Source: Fimbriiglobus sp. (GTDB lineage: Bacteria > Planctomycetota > Planctomycetia > Gemmatales > Gemmataceae). From it: a stretch of 8,781 nucleotides of DNA. Below are positions 1-5,698 of this stretch, in pieces. The notes below the pieces were generated by a model. That model did no database searches, was not told the DNA's origin, and saw only the letters and a list, made by a program, of their open reading frames with translations. The DNA is taken from positions 1 to 8,781 of the forward strand of contig JANXTD010000852.1 in NCBI GenBank assembly GCA_025352585.1, in the 5' to 3' direction. Made by a program: the position numbers and the translations under genes. Every line of letters begins with the position of its first letter. The stretch's first letter is position 1.

Positions 1-575
1 GTTGGCGGCCCGATTACCCGTACCCGGGCCCCCATGGCGCCCAGCAGGTGGATATTAGACCGGGCAACCCGGCTGTGCAGCACGTCGCCGCAGATTGCCA
101 CCACTAGGCCGTGTAAGCTGCCCCGGCGGCGGCGGAGCGTCAGCGCGTCCAGCAGCGCCTGCGTCGGGTGCTCGTGCGTGCCGTCGCCGGCGTTGATCAC
201 GGCGGACGACACCTTCTGCGCCAGCAGATTCGGCGCGCCGGACTGATCGTGGCGTACAACCAGCAGATCGCAACGCATGGCGTTGAGCGTGGCGGCGGTG
301 TCGAGCAGGGTTTCGCCCTTGTTCACGCTGCTGGTCGAGACCGACATGTTGATCACGTCTGCCCCCAGCCGCTTGCCAGCGAGTTCAAAGCTCGTGCGCG
401 TGCGGGTGCTATCTTCATAGAACAGGTTGATCAGCGTCCGGCCGCGCAGCAGGTCGCGTTGGGTCTTGCCGGAGCGGTTCAGCAGCACGTAGCTCTCGGC
501 GAGATCGAGCAGAGTGGCGATCTCCGGCGGGTGCAGCCCCTCGATCGCCAGCAGATGCCGGTGCTGGTAGTGCAC
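1..575 (-). CDS. pyrB: Aspartate carbamoyltransferase catalytic chain, N-terminal part (runs off left edge)
   Basis: This is the N-terminal 191 residues of aspartate carbamoyltransferase, which condenses carbamoyl phosphate with L-aspartate in the second step of pyrimidine synthesis. Catalytic chains are usually about 300-320 residues, so the C-terminal aspartate domain lies outside the window. Visible family motifs are RHLLAIEGL (6-14), the carbamoyl-phosphate loop STRTR (56-60), SSVNKGET with the active-site Lys86, VVRH (106-109), [10 protein letters not shown] with His136 and Gln139, and HSRVARSNI with Arg169. The start is a GTG at 573-575. It is chosen because RHLL sits five residues in, as is usual for the family. 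This GTG shares a base with the TAG stop of the upstream receiver remnant. Phrases such as [19 protein letters not shown] and [15 protein letters not shown] are what I would expect from Alphaproteobacteria. Planctomycete PyrB more often has HEHPTQGLLDMLT and VALVGDIAHSRTARSN. The identity is secure; the origin is inferred from remembered family patterns. Confidence 0.93.
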   Translation of the reverse strand, partial: MHYQHRHLLAIEGLHPPEIATLLDLAESYVLLNRSGKTQRDLLRGRTLINLFYEDSTRTRTSFELAGKRLGADVINMSVSTSSVNKGETLLDTAATLNAMRCDLLVVRHDQSGAPNLLAQKVSSAVINAGDGTHEHPTQALLDALTLRRRRGSLHGLVVAICGDVLHSRVARSNIHLLGAMGARVRVIGPP

Positions 576-739
576 TACGCCGCCGCGAGCGCGATACGGT
601 GCAATGCCTCGTCGCGCCCCAAGGCGGCGAGCGCGGCCGCGCCGGTGTCGGCCTCGGTGACGCGGTGGCCCAGACTCTCCAGCGTGAGCCGGAGGGTCTT
701 GCGCAGGCTCGGCTCGTCGTCGATGACCAGCAGGTTCAC
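575..739 (-). pseudogene. Truncated response-regulator receiver domain (NtrC/AlgB-like N-terminus)
   Basis: This 54-codon open frame begins [18 protein letters not shown] and continues through [25 protein letters not shown]. That is a textbook receiver start: beta-1, the acidic pair Asp7-Asp8, then helix alpha-1 and beta-2. After about residue 43 the similarity stops. The frame reads [11 protein letters not shown] and ends at TAG. The beta-3 strand with the phospho-acceptor Asp (expected near residue 52-56), the rest of the ~120-residue receiver and any output domain are all missing. A GGAG ribosome-binding site lies about 8 bases before the GTG start. The wording of the first residues resembles sigma-54-dependent NtrC/AlgB-type regulators more than OmpR-type KdpE, but so little remains that the class is uncertain. 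It is divergent from the kdp operon, so the intact gene was probably a kdp or neighbouring regulator. It is listed as broken. A short leader peptide or an assembly artefact are alternatives. Confidence 0.75.
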
Positions 740-845
740 GCGGCGCTCCGGGGGTTGAAACGTTTTGGCTCGCCGTCACTTGTCCAATGCGAAGTCTGTG
801 CCGCTCACGAACCCGACGCTTCGCCGCGTTTCGCCCGCGTGCCGC

Positions 846-885
846 CGTGCAACTCGCCCGACGCCCGTGCAACTCGCCCGACGCC
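846..885. repeat. Perfect 20-bp tandem duplication upstream of kdp
   Basis: The unit CGTGCAACTCGCCCGACGCC occurs twice with no spacer (846-865 and 866-885), and two further matching bases (CG) follow. It lies about 40 to 80 bases upstream of the candidate -24/-12 element. That is where enhancer-binding activator sites may sit, but the unit is not itself an obvious palindrome. It could equally be a neutral slippage duplication. Confidence 0.9.
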
Positions 886-922
886 CGACCCCGAAATGCC
901 ACGATTCGCAGCGATTCCGCGT

Positions 923-939
923 GCGGCACCCCGAGTGCA
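923..939 (+). promoter_or_regulatory. Candidate sigma-54 (-24/-12) promoter for the kdp operon
   Basis: The sequence GCGGCACCCCGAGTGCA has GG (925-926) and GC (937-938) separated by exactly 10 bases, the invariant spacing of sigma-54 promoters. It also matches the consensus (TGGCACG-N4-TTGCW) at CAC after the GG and at TGCA in the -12 box. It misses the T before GG, the G after CAC and one of the two Ts. Transcription would start near 950, ahead of the first small gene at 979. In GC-rich DNA the bare GG-N10-GC pattern is common, so this is a hypothesis. It is strengthened only by the NtrC-like look of the divergent receiver remnant. Confidence 0.3.
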
Positions 940-978
940 TAGCGGCCCGTCGCCCCCGCACCCGCAAGGACTTTGCCC

Positions 979-1074
979 ATGACCCTCGTGACTTCCCTGC
1001 CCGCGCTGCTCGCCCTCGGGCTGGCCGCGCTCGCGCTGATGGCGGCGTTTGTCCGCTTCTGCGACCGCCTTTAG
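979..1074 (+). CDS. 31-residue single-span membrane microprotein preceding kdpF
   Basis: This ATG-started frame encodes a very hydrophobic peptide: a short polar N-terminus, a Leu/Ala-rich transmembrane stretch at about residues 6-24, and a C-terminal tail FVRFCDRL. A purine-rich AAGGA (966-970) precedes the ATG by 8 bases. Its TAG stop overlaps the AGGAG that serves the next gene, kdpF, so the spacing is that of a true operon member. I do not recognise a named family. From memory, small unannotated ORFs ending in a similar 'CDRL/CERL' tail occur ahead of kdpF in other phyla, but I could not check this. It may be an extra KdpF-like subunit that sits against KdpA/KdpB, or a regulatory peptide. 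The Arg and Asp-Arg near the end suggest a cytoplasmic C-terminus by the positive-inside rule. Confidence 0.7.
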   Translation: MTLVTSLPALLALGLAALALMAAFVRFCDRL

Positions 1075-1083
1075 GAGACTGCC

Positions 1084-1164
1084 GTGATCTGGCTCACCGC
1101 GTTCGTCACCCTGTTTTTACTCATCTACCTCGTCGCCGCCCTGTTGCGCCCCGAGTGGTTTTAA
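1084..1164 (+). CDS. kdpF: K+-transporting ATPase small subunit KdpF
   Basis: This 26-residue peptide starts at GTG (1084) and reads MIWLTAFVTLFLLIYLVAA followed by LLRPEWF. One transmembrane helix followed by L-(L/K)-(R/K)-P-E-(R/K/W)-F is the hallmark of KdpF, which is normally 25-30 residues. In the KdpFABC complex this peptide lies in the membrane beside KdpA and KdpB and stabilises the assembly. The AGGAG at 1073-1077 overlaps the stop of the preceding microgene, six bases before the GTG. Its own stop overlaps the AAGGAG (1163-1168) of kdpA, so the small genes and kdpA are probably translationally coupled. It is too short for most gene finders. Confidence 0.93.
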   Translation: MIWLTAFVTLFLLIYLVAALLRPEWF

Positions 1165-1179
1165 GGAGTTTACGCGACC

Positions 1180-2877
1180 ATGTGGATTCTACCGCTCCTC
1201 GTGATCGGCCTCGCCGCCGGGCTGGCCGTGCCGCTCGGCCGGGCGATGGCCCGCGCCCTCGACCGGCCCGCCGACAACGCGCTCGAGCGCGCCTTCGACA
1301 CCGGCCCTCAGTCTTGGAAGGGATATTGCCTGGCACTGCTGGCCTTCAACGCCGTCGCCTTCGTGATCGGCTTCGGCCTGCTGGCGACGCAACACCTGTT
1401 GCCGCTCAACCCCGACGGCAAGACGGCATTGGCCCCGACGACAATCTTCAACACGGCCGCGTCGTTCCTCACCAACACGAACTTGCAGCACTACTCCGGC
1501 GAAGTCCACCTGTCGTACTTCAGCCAACTCTTCTTCATCGCCTGGAAGCAGTTCGTCACCCCGGCCATCGGCCTGGGCGCGTTGCTGGCAGTCATCCGCG
1601 GCCTGCGCGGCGACAAGCACCTCGGCAACTTCACGCTGGATGTCTGGCGAGGCGTCGCTTACGTCTTCCTGCCGCTGAGCCTGATCGTCGGCCTGCTGCT
1701 GATCCTCGGCGGCGTGCCGATGACGCTCGAAGGGGCGGTCGAAGTCACGACCCTCGAAGGCGCGAAGCAAACCATCAGTCGCGGGCCGGTCGCCGCGATC
1801 GTTGCTATCAAGCAGCTCGGCACCAACGGCGGCGGCTTCTTCGGCGCGAACTCGGCGCACCCCTTCGAGAACCCGTCCGCCTGGACCAACCTCCTCGAAT
1901 GCGTCTGCATCCTGCTCGTGCCGATGGCCTGCGTGGTGATGTTCGGCCGCATGGTCCGCGGCAACGGCCAGGCGACGGTCATCTTCAACGTCATGATGGC
2001 GTTCCTGGTCGCCTTCACGGTCTGGGCGATCGTCACCGACACGATGTCGCCCAACCCCGGCCTCAGCGGGCTGCCGCTCGACCAGTCGTCGGGCAATCTC
2101 GAAGGCAAGGAGCTGCGCTTCGGGCCGTCGGCCGGGGCGACCTGGGCCGCCGCGACGACGGTCACGTCGAACGGTTCGGTGAACTGCATGCACGATAGCC
2201 TTAATCCGCTCGCCGGCCTCACGCCGCTCTCGGGCATGTGGATCAACTGCGCCTTCGGCGGCGTCGGCGTGGGGCTGATCAACTTCCTGGTCTACCTGAT
2301 CGTCGCCGTGTTTTTGGCTGGGCTGATGGTCGGCCGCACCCCGGAGTACCTCGGCAAGAAGGTCGAGGCCCGCGAGGTCAAGCTGGCGATGCTCGCACTG
2401 CTCGTCCACCCGCTGCTGATCCTGATCCCGACCGGCATCGCGTCGGTGTCGAAGTGGGGCACCGACGCGACCAACAACCCCGGCCCCCACGGGCTGTCGG
2501 AAATGCTCTACGAGTTCACCTCGGCGAGCGCCAACAACGGCTCCGGCTTCGAGGGACTGGGCGACACGGTGGGTACCGCCGAGGACGCGGCGAACCCGGA
2601 GAAGGCGGAGTCCAACGGCCGCGCCGTCGTCTGGGACCTGGCCACCGGGCTGGTCATGCTGATCGGTCGCTTCGTGCCGATCATCGCGCCGATTGCACTC
2701 GCCGCGTCGCTGGCGGCGAAGAAGCCGACGCCGTTCACGGCGGGCACCTTGCGCACCGACACGCTGACCTTCGCGCTCGTCCTGGTCGGCACCATCGTCC
2801 TCGTCGGGGCGCTGCTGTTCCTGCCGGTCGCCGCCCTCGGCCCGATCGCCGAGCACCTTTCCTTCACCACCAACTAA
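1180..2877 (+). CDS. kdpA: K+-transporting ATPase subunit A (K+-binding, channel-like)
   Basis: KdpA is the membrane subunit that selects and binds K+ for the Kdp pump. It is 565 residues, against 557 in E. coli. It has the four selectivity-filter loops of this superfamily-of-K+-transporter protein: [11 protein letters not shown] (98-108), [19 protein letters not shown] (214-232), [11 protein letters not shown] (330-340) and [14 protein letters not shown] (448-461). The conserved [12 protein letters not shown] (383-394) and [10 protein letters not shown] (432-441) are also present, and the C-terminus ([15 protein letters not shown]) is typical. A short insertion after the fourth loop (about 462-482, rich in Ala and Glu) is hydrophilic and probably an external loop. 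The ATG is preceded by AAGGAG at an 11-base spacing. Its TAA lies 8 bases before kdpB. Nothing in the frame looks damaged. Confidence 0.98.
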   Translation: MWILPLLVIGLAAGLAVPLGRAMARALDRPADNALERAFDTGPQSWKGYCLALLAFNAVAFVIGFGLLATQHLLPLNPDGKTALAPTTIFNTAASFLTNTNLQHYSGEVHLSYFSQLFFIAWKQFVTPAIGLGALLAVIRGLRGDKHLGNFTLDVWRGVAYVFLPLSLIVGLLLILGGVPMTLEGAVEVTTLEGAKQTISRGPVAAIVAIKQLGTNGGGFFGANSAHPFENPSAWTNLLECVCILLVPMACVVMFGRMVRGNGQATVIFNVMMAFLVAFTVWAIVTDTMSPNPGLSGLPLDQSSGNLEGKELRFGPSAGATWAAATTVTSNGSVNCMHDSLNPLAGLTPLSGMWINCAFGGVGVGLINFLVYLIVAVFLAGLMVGRTPEYLGKKVEAREVKLAMLALLVHPLLILIPTGIASVSKWGTDATNNPGPHGLSEMLYEFTSASANNGSGFEGLGDTVGTAEDAANPEKAESNGRAVVWDLATGLVMLIGRFVPIIAPIALAASLAAKKPTPFTAGTLRTDTLTFALVLVGTIVLVGALLFLPVAALGPIAEHLSFTTN

Positions 2878-2885
2878 GGGCCACC

Positions 2886-4976
2886 ATGTCCACGTCTGCA
2901 CGCAAGGCGAGCCGGGCGCAGAGCCTGTTCGCCCCCGACTTACTGAAGGCCGCCGCCGGCCGCGCCGTGATCATGCTCCGGCCGGACCACCTCTGGAAGA
3001 ACCCGGTGATGTTCGTCGTCGAGGTCGGCACGGCGCTGTCGATCCTCTACACCGTCGTCAAGGCGGTGAACCCCGACTCGACCCAGGCGACGCTCGGCTA
3101 CCTCGTCGCGCTCGACTTCTGGCTCGTGGCGACGGTCCTCTTCGCCAACTTCGCCGAGGCCCTCGCCGAGGCGCGCGGCAAGGCCCAGGCCGACGCGTTG
3201 CGCAAGACCAAACAGGCGACGCCGGCCTTCCGGCGCGACTCCGGCGGGGTCTTCCGCGAGACCGTCTCGACCGACCTGACGGAGGGCGATTTCGTCGCCG
3301 TCGAGGCGGGGCAGGTCATTCCCGCCGACGGCGAAATCGTCGAGGGCGTCGCCGCCGTGGACGAGTCGGCCATCACCGGCGAGTCGGCCCCCGTCATCCG
3401 CGAGGCCGGCGGCGACCGCTCCGGCGTGACCGGCGGCACGCGCGTGCTCTCCGACCGCATCGTGGTGCGTGTTACGGTCAAGCAGGGCGAGTCGTTCCTG
3501 GACCGCATGATCGCGCTCGTCGAGGGGGCCAAGCGGCAGCGCACGCCCAACGAGATCGCCCTGTCGATCGTCCTGGCCGCGTTCACCCTGATCTTTCTCA
3601 TTGTCACCGCGACCCTCTACCCGCTGGCCCTCTACGCCGAGGGGTACACCGGCAACGTCGGCCTGGGCACCGACATCCCAACACTCGTGGCGCTGCTGGT
3701 CTGCCTGATCCCGACGACCATCGGGGCGCTGCTGTCGGCCATCGGCATCGCGGGGATGGACCGGGCGTTGCGGGCCAACATCATCGCCAAGAGCGGCAAG
3801 GCGGTCGAGGTCGCCGGCGATGTCGATACGCTGCTGCTCGACAAGACCGGCACGATCACGATGGGCAACCGCCGGGCGACGCGCTTCGTGCCGTTCGGCG
3901 AGTCGAGCGCGTCGGACGTGGGCCGGCTGGCGACTTTAGCCTCCGTCGCCGACGAGACGCCGGAGGGCAAGAGCGTGGTGGAGCTGTTCCGCAAGATGCC
4001 GGGCGTCAACCTGTCGAGTGTGGACGCGACGGCGGGGGCGACCTTCGTGCCGTTCGCCGCGCAGACGCGCATGAGCGGCATCGACCGCCGCGACGGCCCC
4101 AGCATCCGCAAGGGCGCGACCGACGCCGTGACGAAGTACGCGCAGGCCGCCGGCGGCACGCTGCCGTCAGGTCTGAAGGAGCAAGTCGATGCCGTCGCCT
4201 CGCAAGGGGCGACGCCACTGCTGGTGTGCGAGGGCAACCGCGTCGCCGGCATGATCGTGCTCGAAGACATCCTCAAGCCGAACATCCGCGAGCGCTTCGA
4301 GCGGCTGCGCAAGATGGGCCTGCGGACGGTCATGGTCACCGGCGACAACCCGCTGACCGCCAAGTCGATCGCCGCGCAGGCGGGCGTGGACGACTACATC
4401 GCCGAGGCGACCCCCGAGGCGAAGCTGGCGTACATCCGCAAGGAGCAGGCGGCCGGCAAGCTCGTCGCGATGATGGGCGACGGCACCAACGACGCCCCGG
4501 CCCTGGCCCAAGCGGATGTCGGCGTGGCGATGAACTCCGGGACGCAGGCCGCCAAGGAGGCCGGCAACATGGTCGATCTCGACAGCGACCCCACCAAGCT
4601 GATCGAGGTCGTCGAGGTCGGCAAGCAACTCCTGATGACCCGCGGCGCGCTGACGACCTTCAGCGTCGCCAACGACGTGGCCAAGTATTTCGCGATCGTC
4701 CCCGCGCTGTTTGCCGGCACGTTGCCGCAGTTGAAGACGCTGGACTTCATGAATTTGACGTCGCCGACTTCGGCAATCCTGTCGGCGGTGATCTTTAACG
4801 CGCTGGTGATCCCGTGCCTGATCCCCGTCGCGCTCAAGGGCGTGACGTACCGCCCCGTCGGTGCCGACGCGCTATTGCGCCGCAACCTGCTCGTCTGGGG
4901 CCTGGGCGGCGTGGTCGCCCCGTTCGTCGGCATCAAGCTCATCGACCTGATCTTGACCTTGGTGAGAGCCGTTTGA
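2886..4976 (+). CDS. kdpB: K+-transporting P-type ATPase subunit B
   Basis: KdpB is the ATP-hydrolysing P-type ATPase subunit that drives K+ through KdpA. It has 696 residues, typical of the family. Visible features in order are two N-terminal membrane helices; the actuator motif TGES (164-167), whose Ser167 corresponds to the serine phosphorylated for inhibition in E. coli (Ser162); [18 protein letters not shown] in the fourth helix; the phosphorylation motif DKTGT with Asp319; the nucleotide-binding segment with IRKGA; MVTGDN; the hinge [16 protein letters not shown] (from 531); and VANDVAKYF with Asp597 and Lys600, the dipole equivalent to E. coli Asp583/Lys586. The start at ATG 2886 follows kdpA by 8 bases and gives the expected SLF...[11 protein letters not shown]-terminus. 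The open frame extends upstream inside kdpA, but that part has no protein sense. No strong Shine-Dalgarno is visible, so coupling to kdpA is likely. Confidence 0.98.
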   Translation: MSTSARKASRAQSLFAPDLLKAAAGRAVIMLRPDHLWKNPVMFVVEVGTALSILYTVVKAVNPDSTQATLGYLVALDFWLVATVLFANFAEALAEARGKAQADALRKTKQATPAFRRDSGGVFRETVSTDLTEGDFVAVEAGQVIPADGEIVEGVAAVDESAITGESAPVIREAGGDRSGVTGGTRVLSDRIVVRVTVKQGESFLDRMIALVEGAKRQRTPNEIALSIVLAAFTLIFLIVTATLYPLALYAEGYTGNVGLGTDIPTLVALLVCLIPTTIGALLSAIGIAGMDRALRANIIAKSGKAVEVAGDVDTLLLDKTGTITMGNRRATRFVPFGESSASDVGRLATLASVADETPEGKSVVELFRKMPGVNLSSVDATAGATFVPFAAQTRMSGIDRRDGPSIRKGATDAVTKYAQAAGGTLPSGLKEQVDAVASQGATPLLVCEGNRVAGMIVLEDILKPNIRERFERLRKMGLRTVMVTGDNPLTAKSIAAQAGVDDYIAEATPEAKLAYIRKEQAAGKLVAMMGDGTNDAPALAQADVGVAMNSGTQAAKEAGNMVDLDSDPTKLIEVVEVGKQLLMTRGALTTFSVANDVAKYFAIVPALFAGTLPQLKTLDFMNLTSPTSAILSAVIFNALVIPCLIPVALKGVTYRPVGADALLRRNLLVWGLGGVVAPFVGIKLIDLILTLVRAV

Positions 4977-4980
4977 TTTA

Positions 4981-5012
4981 GAGTGTAGAATGCACAGTGC
5001 AGAGTGCAGAAT
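4981..5012 (+). repeat. Left arm of heptamer-built inverted repeat
   Basis: Four consecutive 7-bp units (4982-4988, 4989-4995, 4996-5002, 5003-5009) have the form A(G/A)TGYAN: AGTGTAG, AATGCAC, AGTGCAG, AGTGCAG. The arm begins four bases after the kdpB stop. It pairs with 5053-5084 in inverted orientation, with 27 of 32 positions complementary and two more able to form G-U pairs in RNA. Confidence 0.9.
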
Positions 5013-5052
5013 CGAAGAATAAACAGGATCGGATCAGTTGTCTTAGGTTTTC

Positions 5053-5084
5053 ATTATGCACTTTGCACTATGCATTGTGCACTC
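5053..5084 (-). repeat. Right arm of heptamer-built inverted repeat
   Basis: Read on the minus strand, this arm contains AGTGCAC, AATGCAT, AGTGCAA, AGTGCAT, in the same G/A order at the second position as the left arm. TGCA cores recur at exactly 7-base steps (5057, 5064, 5071, 5078). Four of the five differences from the left arm fall at the seventh, variable base of each unit. A 40-base spacer separates the arms. In RNA the pair could form a long hairpin between kdpB and kdpC. Confidence 0.9.
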
Positions 5085-5093
5085 TCGAAGTAT

Positions 5094-5097
5094 GAGG
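5094..5097 (+). promoter_or_regulatory. Ribosome-binding site of kdpC, GAGG at the element's right edge
   Basis: GAGG lies five bases before the kdpC ATG at 5103 and supports that start over the TTG at 5099. Most of it belongs to the inserted segment, so the element appears to supply kdpC with its present translation signal. Confidence 0.6.
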
Positions 5098-5102
5098 TTT
5101 GA

Positions 5103-5687
5103 ATGCTAGCTCGCATCCGCGTCAACGCCCTATTACTACTCTCGACTCTGGCGATGGGTTCGGTCGCCTACCCGGCGGTCCTCCTCGCCGTCGCCCGGCT
5201 CGTGCCGACGACGGCCACCGGCAGTCTCGTCGTCGGGACGGACGGCGTGCCGGTCGGGTCGCGGCTGATCGCCCAGGAGTTCAAGGGCGACGAGTGGTTC
5301 CACCCCCGGCCGTCGGCCGTCGGCTACAACGCCGGCGGCTCGGGCGGCTCGAACCTCGGGGCCAGCAACCCCAAGTTGCGCGAGCGCGTAGCCGAGGACT
5401 TGAAGGCGTACCCCAGCGTCGCCGCGCTGCCGGCCGACGCCGTGACGACTTCCGGCTCCGGCCTCGACCCGCACCTGACCCTCCGCGCCGCGCAGGCGCA
5501 ACTCGACCGCGTATCGGCGGCGGTCGCGGCGAAGTCGGGGAGTGAAGTGGCGGCGACCCGCGCTAAGCTCGACGCCGCGCTGCGAGCGGAGGCTTTCACG
5601 TCGATGGCCGGGCTCGTCGGCGGCGAGCCGATCGTCAACGTCCTCGAAGTCAACCGCGCCGTCCGGGCGCTGATCGTCGCGAAGTGA
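5103..5687 (+). CDS. kdpC: K+-transporting ATPase subunit C
   Basis: KdpC is the accessory subunit of the Kdp pump, anchored by one N-terminal helix (about residues 7-31) with the rest outside the cytoplasmic membrane; it assists high-affinity K+ binding. The 194-residue length is normal. Family motifs are GSRLIAQEF (52-60), FHPRPSA (66-72), SGGSNLGASNP (80-90), SGSGLDPH (117-124) and GEPIVNVLEVNRA (174-186). The start at ATG 5103 is set by GAGG five bases upstream and gives a short basic N-terminus before the helix. Unlike the tight junctions elsewhere in the operon, 126 bases with a large inverted repeat separate it from kdpB. Its expression relative to KdpA and KdpB may therefore be altered. 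The gene ends 11 bases from a convergent dehydrogenase gene. No kdpD follows. Confidence 0.97.
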   Translation: MLARIRVNALLLLSTLAMGSVAYPAVLLAVARLVPTTATGSLVVGTDGVPVGSRLIAQEFKGDEWFHPRPSAVGYNAGGSGGSNLGASNPKLRERVAEDLKAYPSVAALPADAVTTSGSGLDPHLTLRAAQAQLDRVSAAVAAKSGSEVAATRAKLDAALRAEAFTSMAGLVGGEPIVNVLEVNRAVRALIVAK

Positions 5688-5698
5688 CGCCCAGGAGG

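Larger units (their letters stand above)
740..978. promoter_or_regulatory. Divergent control region between the receiver remnant and the kdp operon
   Basis: This 239-base gene-free stretch must hold the kdp promoter and, on the other strand, that of the receiver gene. Visible in it are an 8-bp palindrome AAACGTTT (758-765), a perfect 20-bp tandem duplication (846-885) and a sigma-54-like GG-N10-GC element (923-939). I found no convincing sigma-70 -35/-10 pair and no recognisable c-di-AMP riboswitch of the ydaO type, which controls kdp in some Gram-positive bacteria. ORFs reading through this region have no recognisable protein content. Confidence 0.6.
4971..5102. mobile_element. Putative small palindromic insertion between kdpB and kdpC, flanked by GTTTGA direct repeats
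   Basis: A segment unusually AT-rich for this window separates kdpB from kdpC. The hexamer GTTTGA, which contains the kdpB stop, occurs at 4971-4976 and again at 5097-5102, directly before the kdpC ATG. If one copy and the 120 bases between them are removed, the kdpB stop would be followed immediately by the kdpC ATG, and GGTGAGAG (4961-4968) would sit 8 bases upstream as a ribosome-binding site. This is what a target-site duplication around a non-coding element would look like. No transposase is encoded, so it would be a non-autonomous or repeat-type element. Six bases can match by chance, so the mobile nature is an inference. Confidence 0.45.

Noticed and set aside
740..978. c-di-AMP (ydaO-type) riboswitch upstream of kdp
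   Set aside because: I found no recognisable conserved core or long stem set. The region is explained better by the tandem repeat and a protein-type promoter element.
765..2198. 477-codon plus-strand frame overlapping the microprotein, kdpF and kdpA
   Set aside because: Arg/Pro-rich and motif-free, out of frame with the clearly conserved kdpA; a composition artefact.
2238..2885. Upstream extension of the kdpB frame into kdpA
   Set aside because: The extension is Arg-rich with no homology sense. The conserved KdpB N-terminus begins at ATG 2886, 8 bases after the kdpA stop.
1189..2901. 570-codon open frame on the minus strand, antisense to kdpA
   Set aside because: Its translation is a low-complexity run of charged residues (Arg, Asp, Glu, Gln, His) with no motif. 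It is the expected mirror of a GC-rich gene with strong third-position bias.
4981..5084. CRISPR array or integron-like repeat interpretation of the kdpB-kdpC spacer
   Set aside because: The repeated unit is only 7 bp, directly tandem within each arm, and there are no spacers of 25-40 bases separating long identical repeats.
4977..5102. Rho-independent terminator after kdpB
   Set aside because: The stem is long and AT-containing with a 40-base loop and no U-tract after it. A terminator here would also cut kdpC off from the operon.
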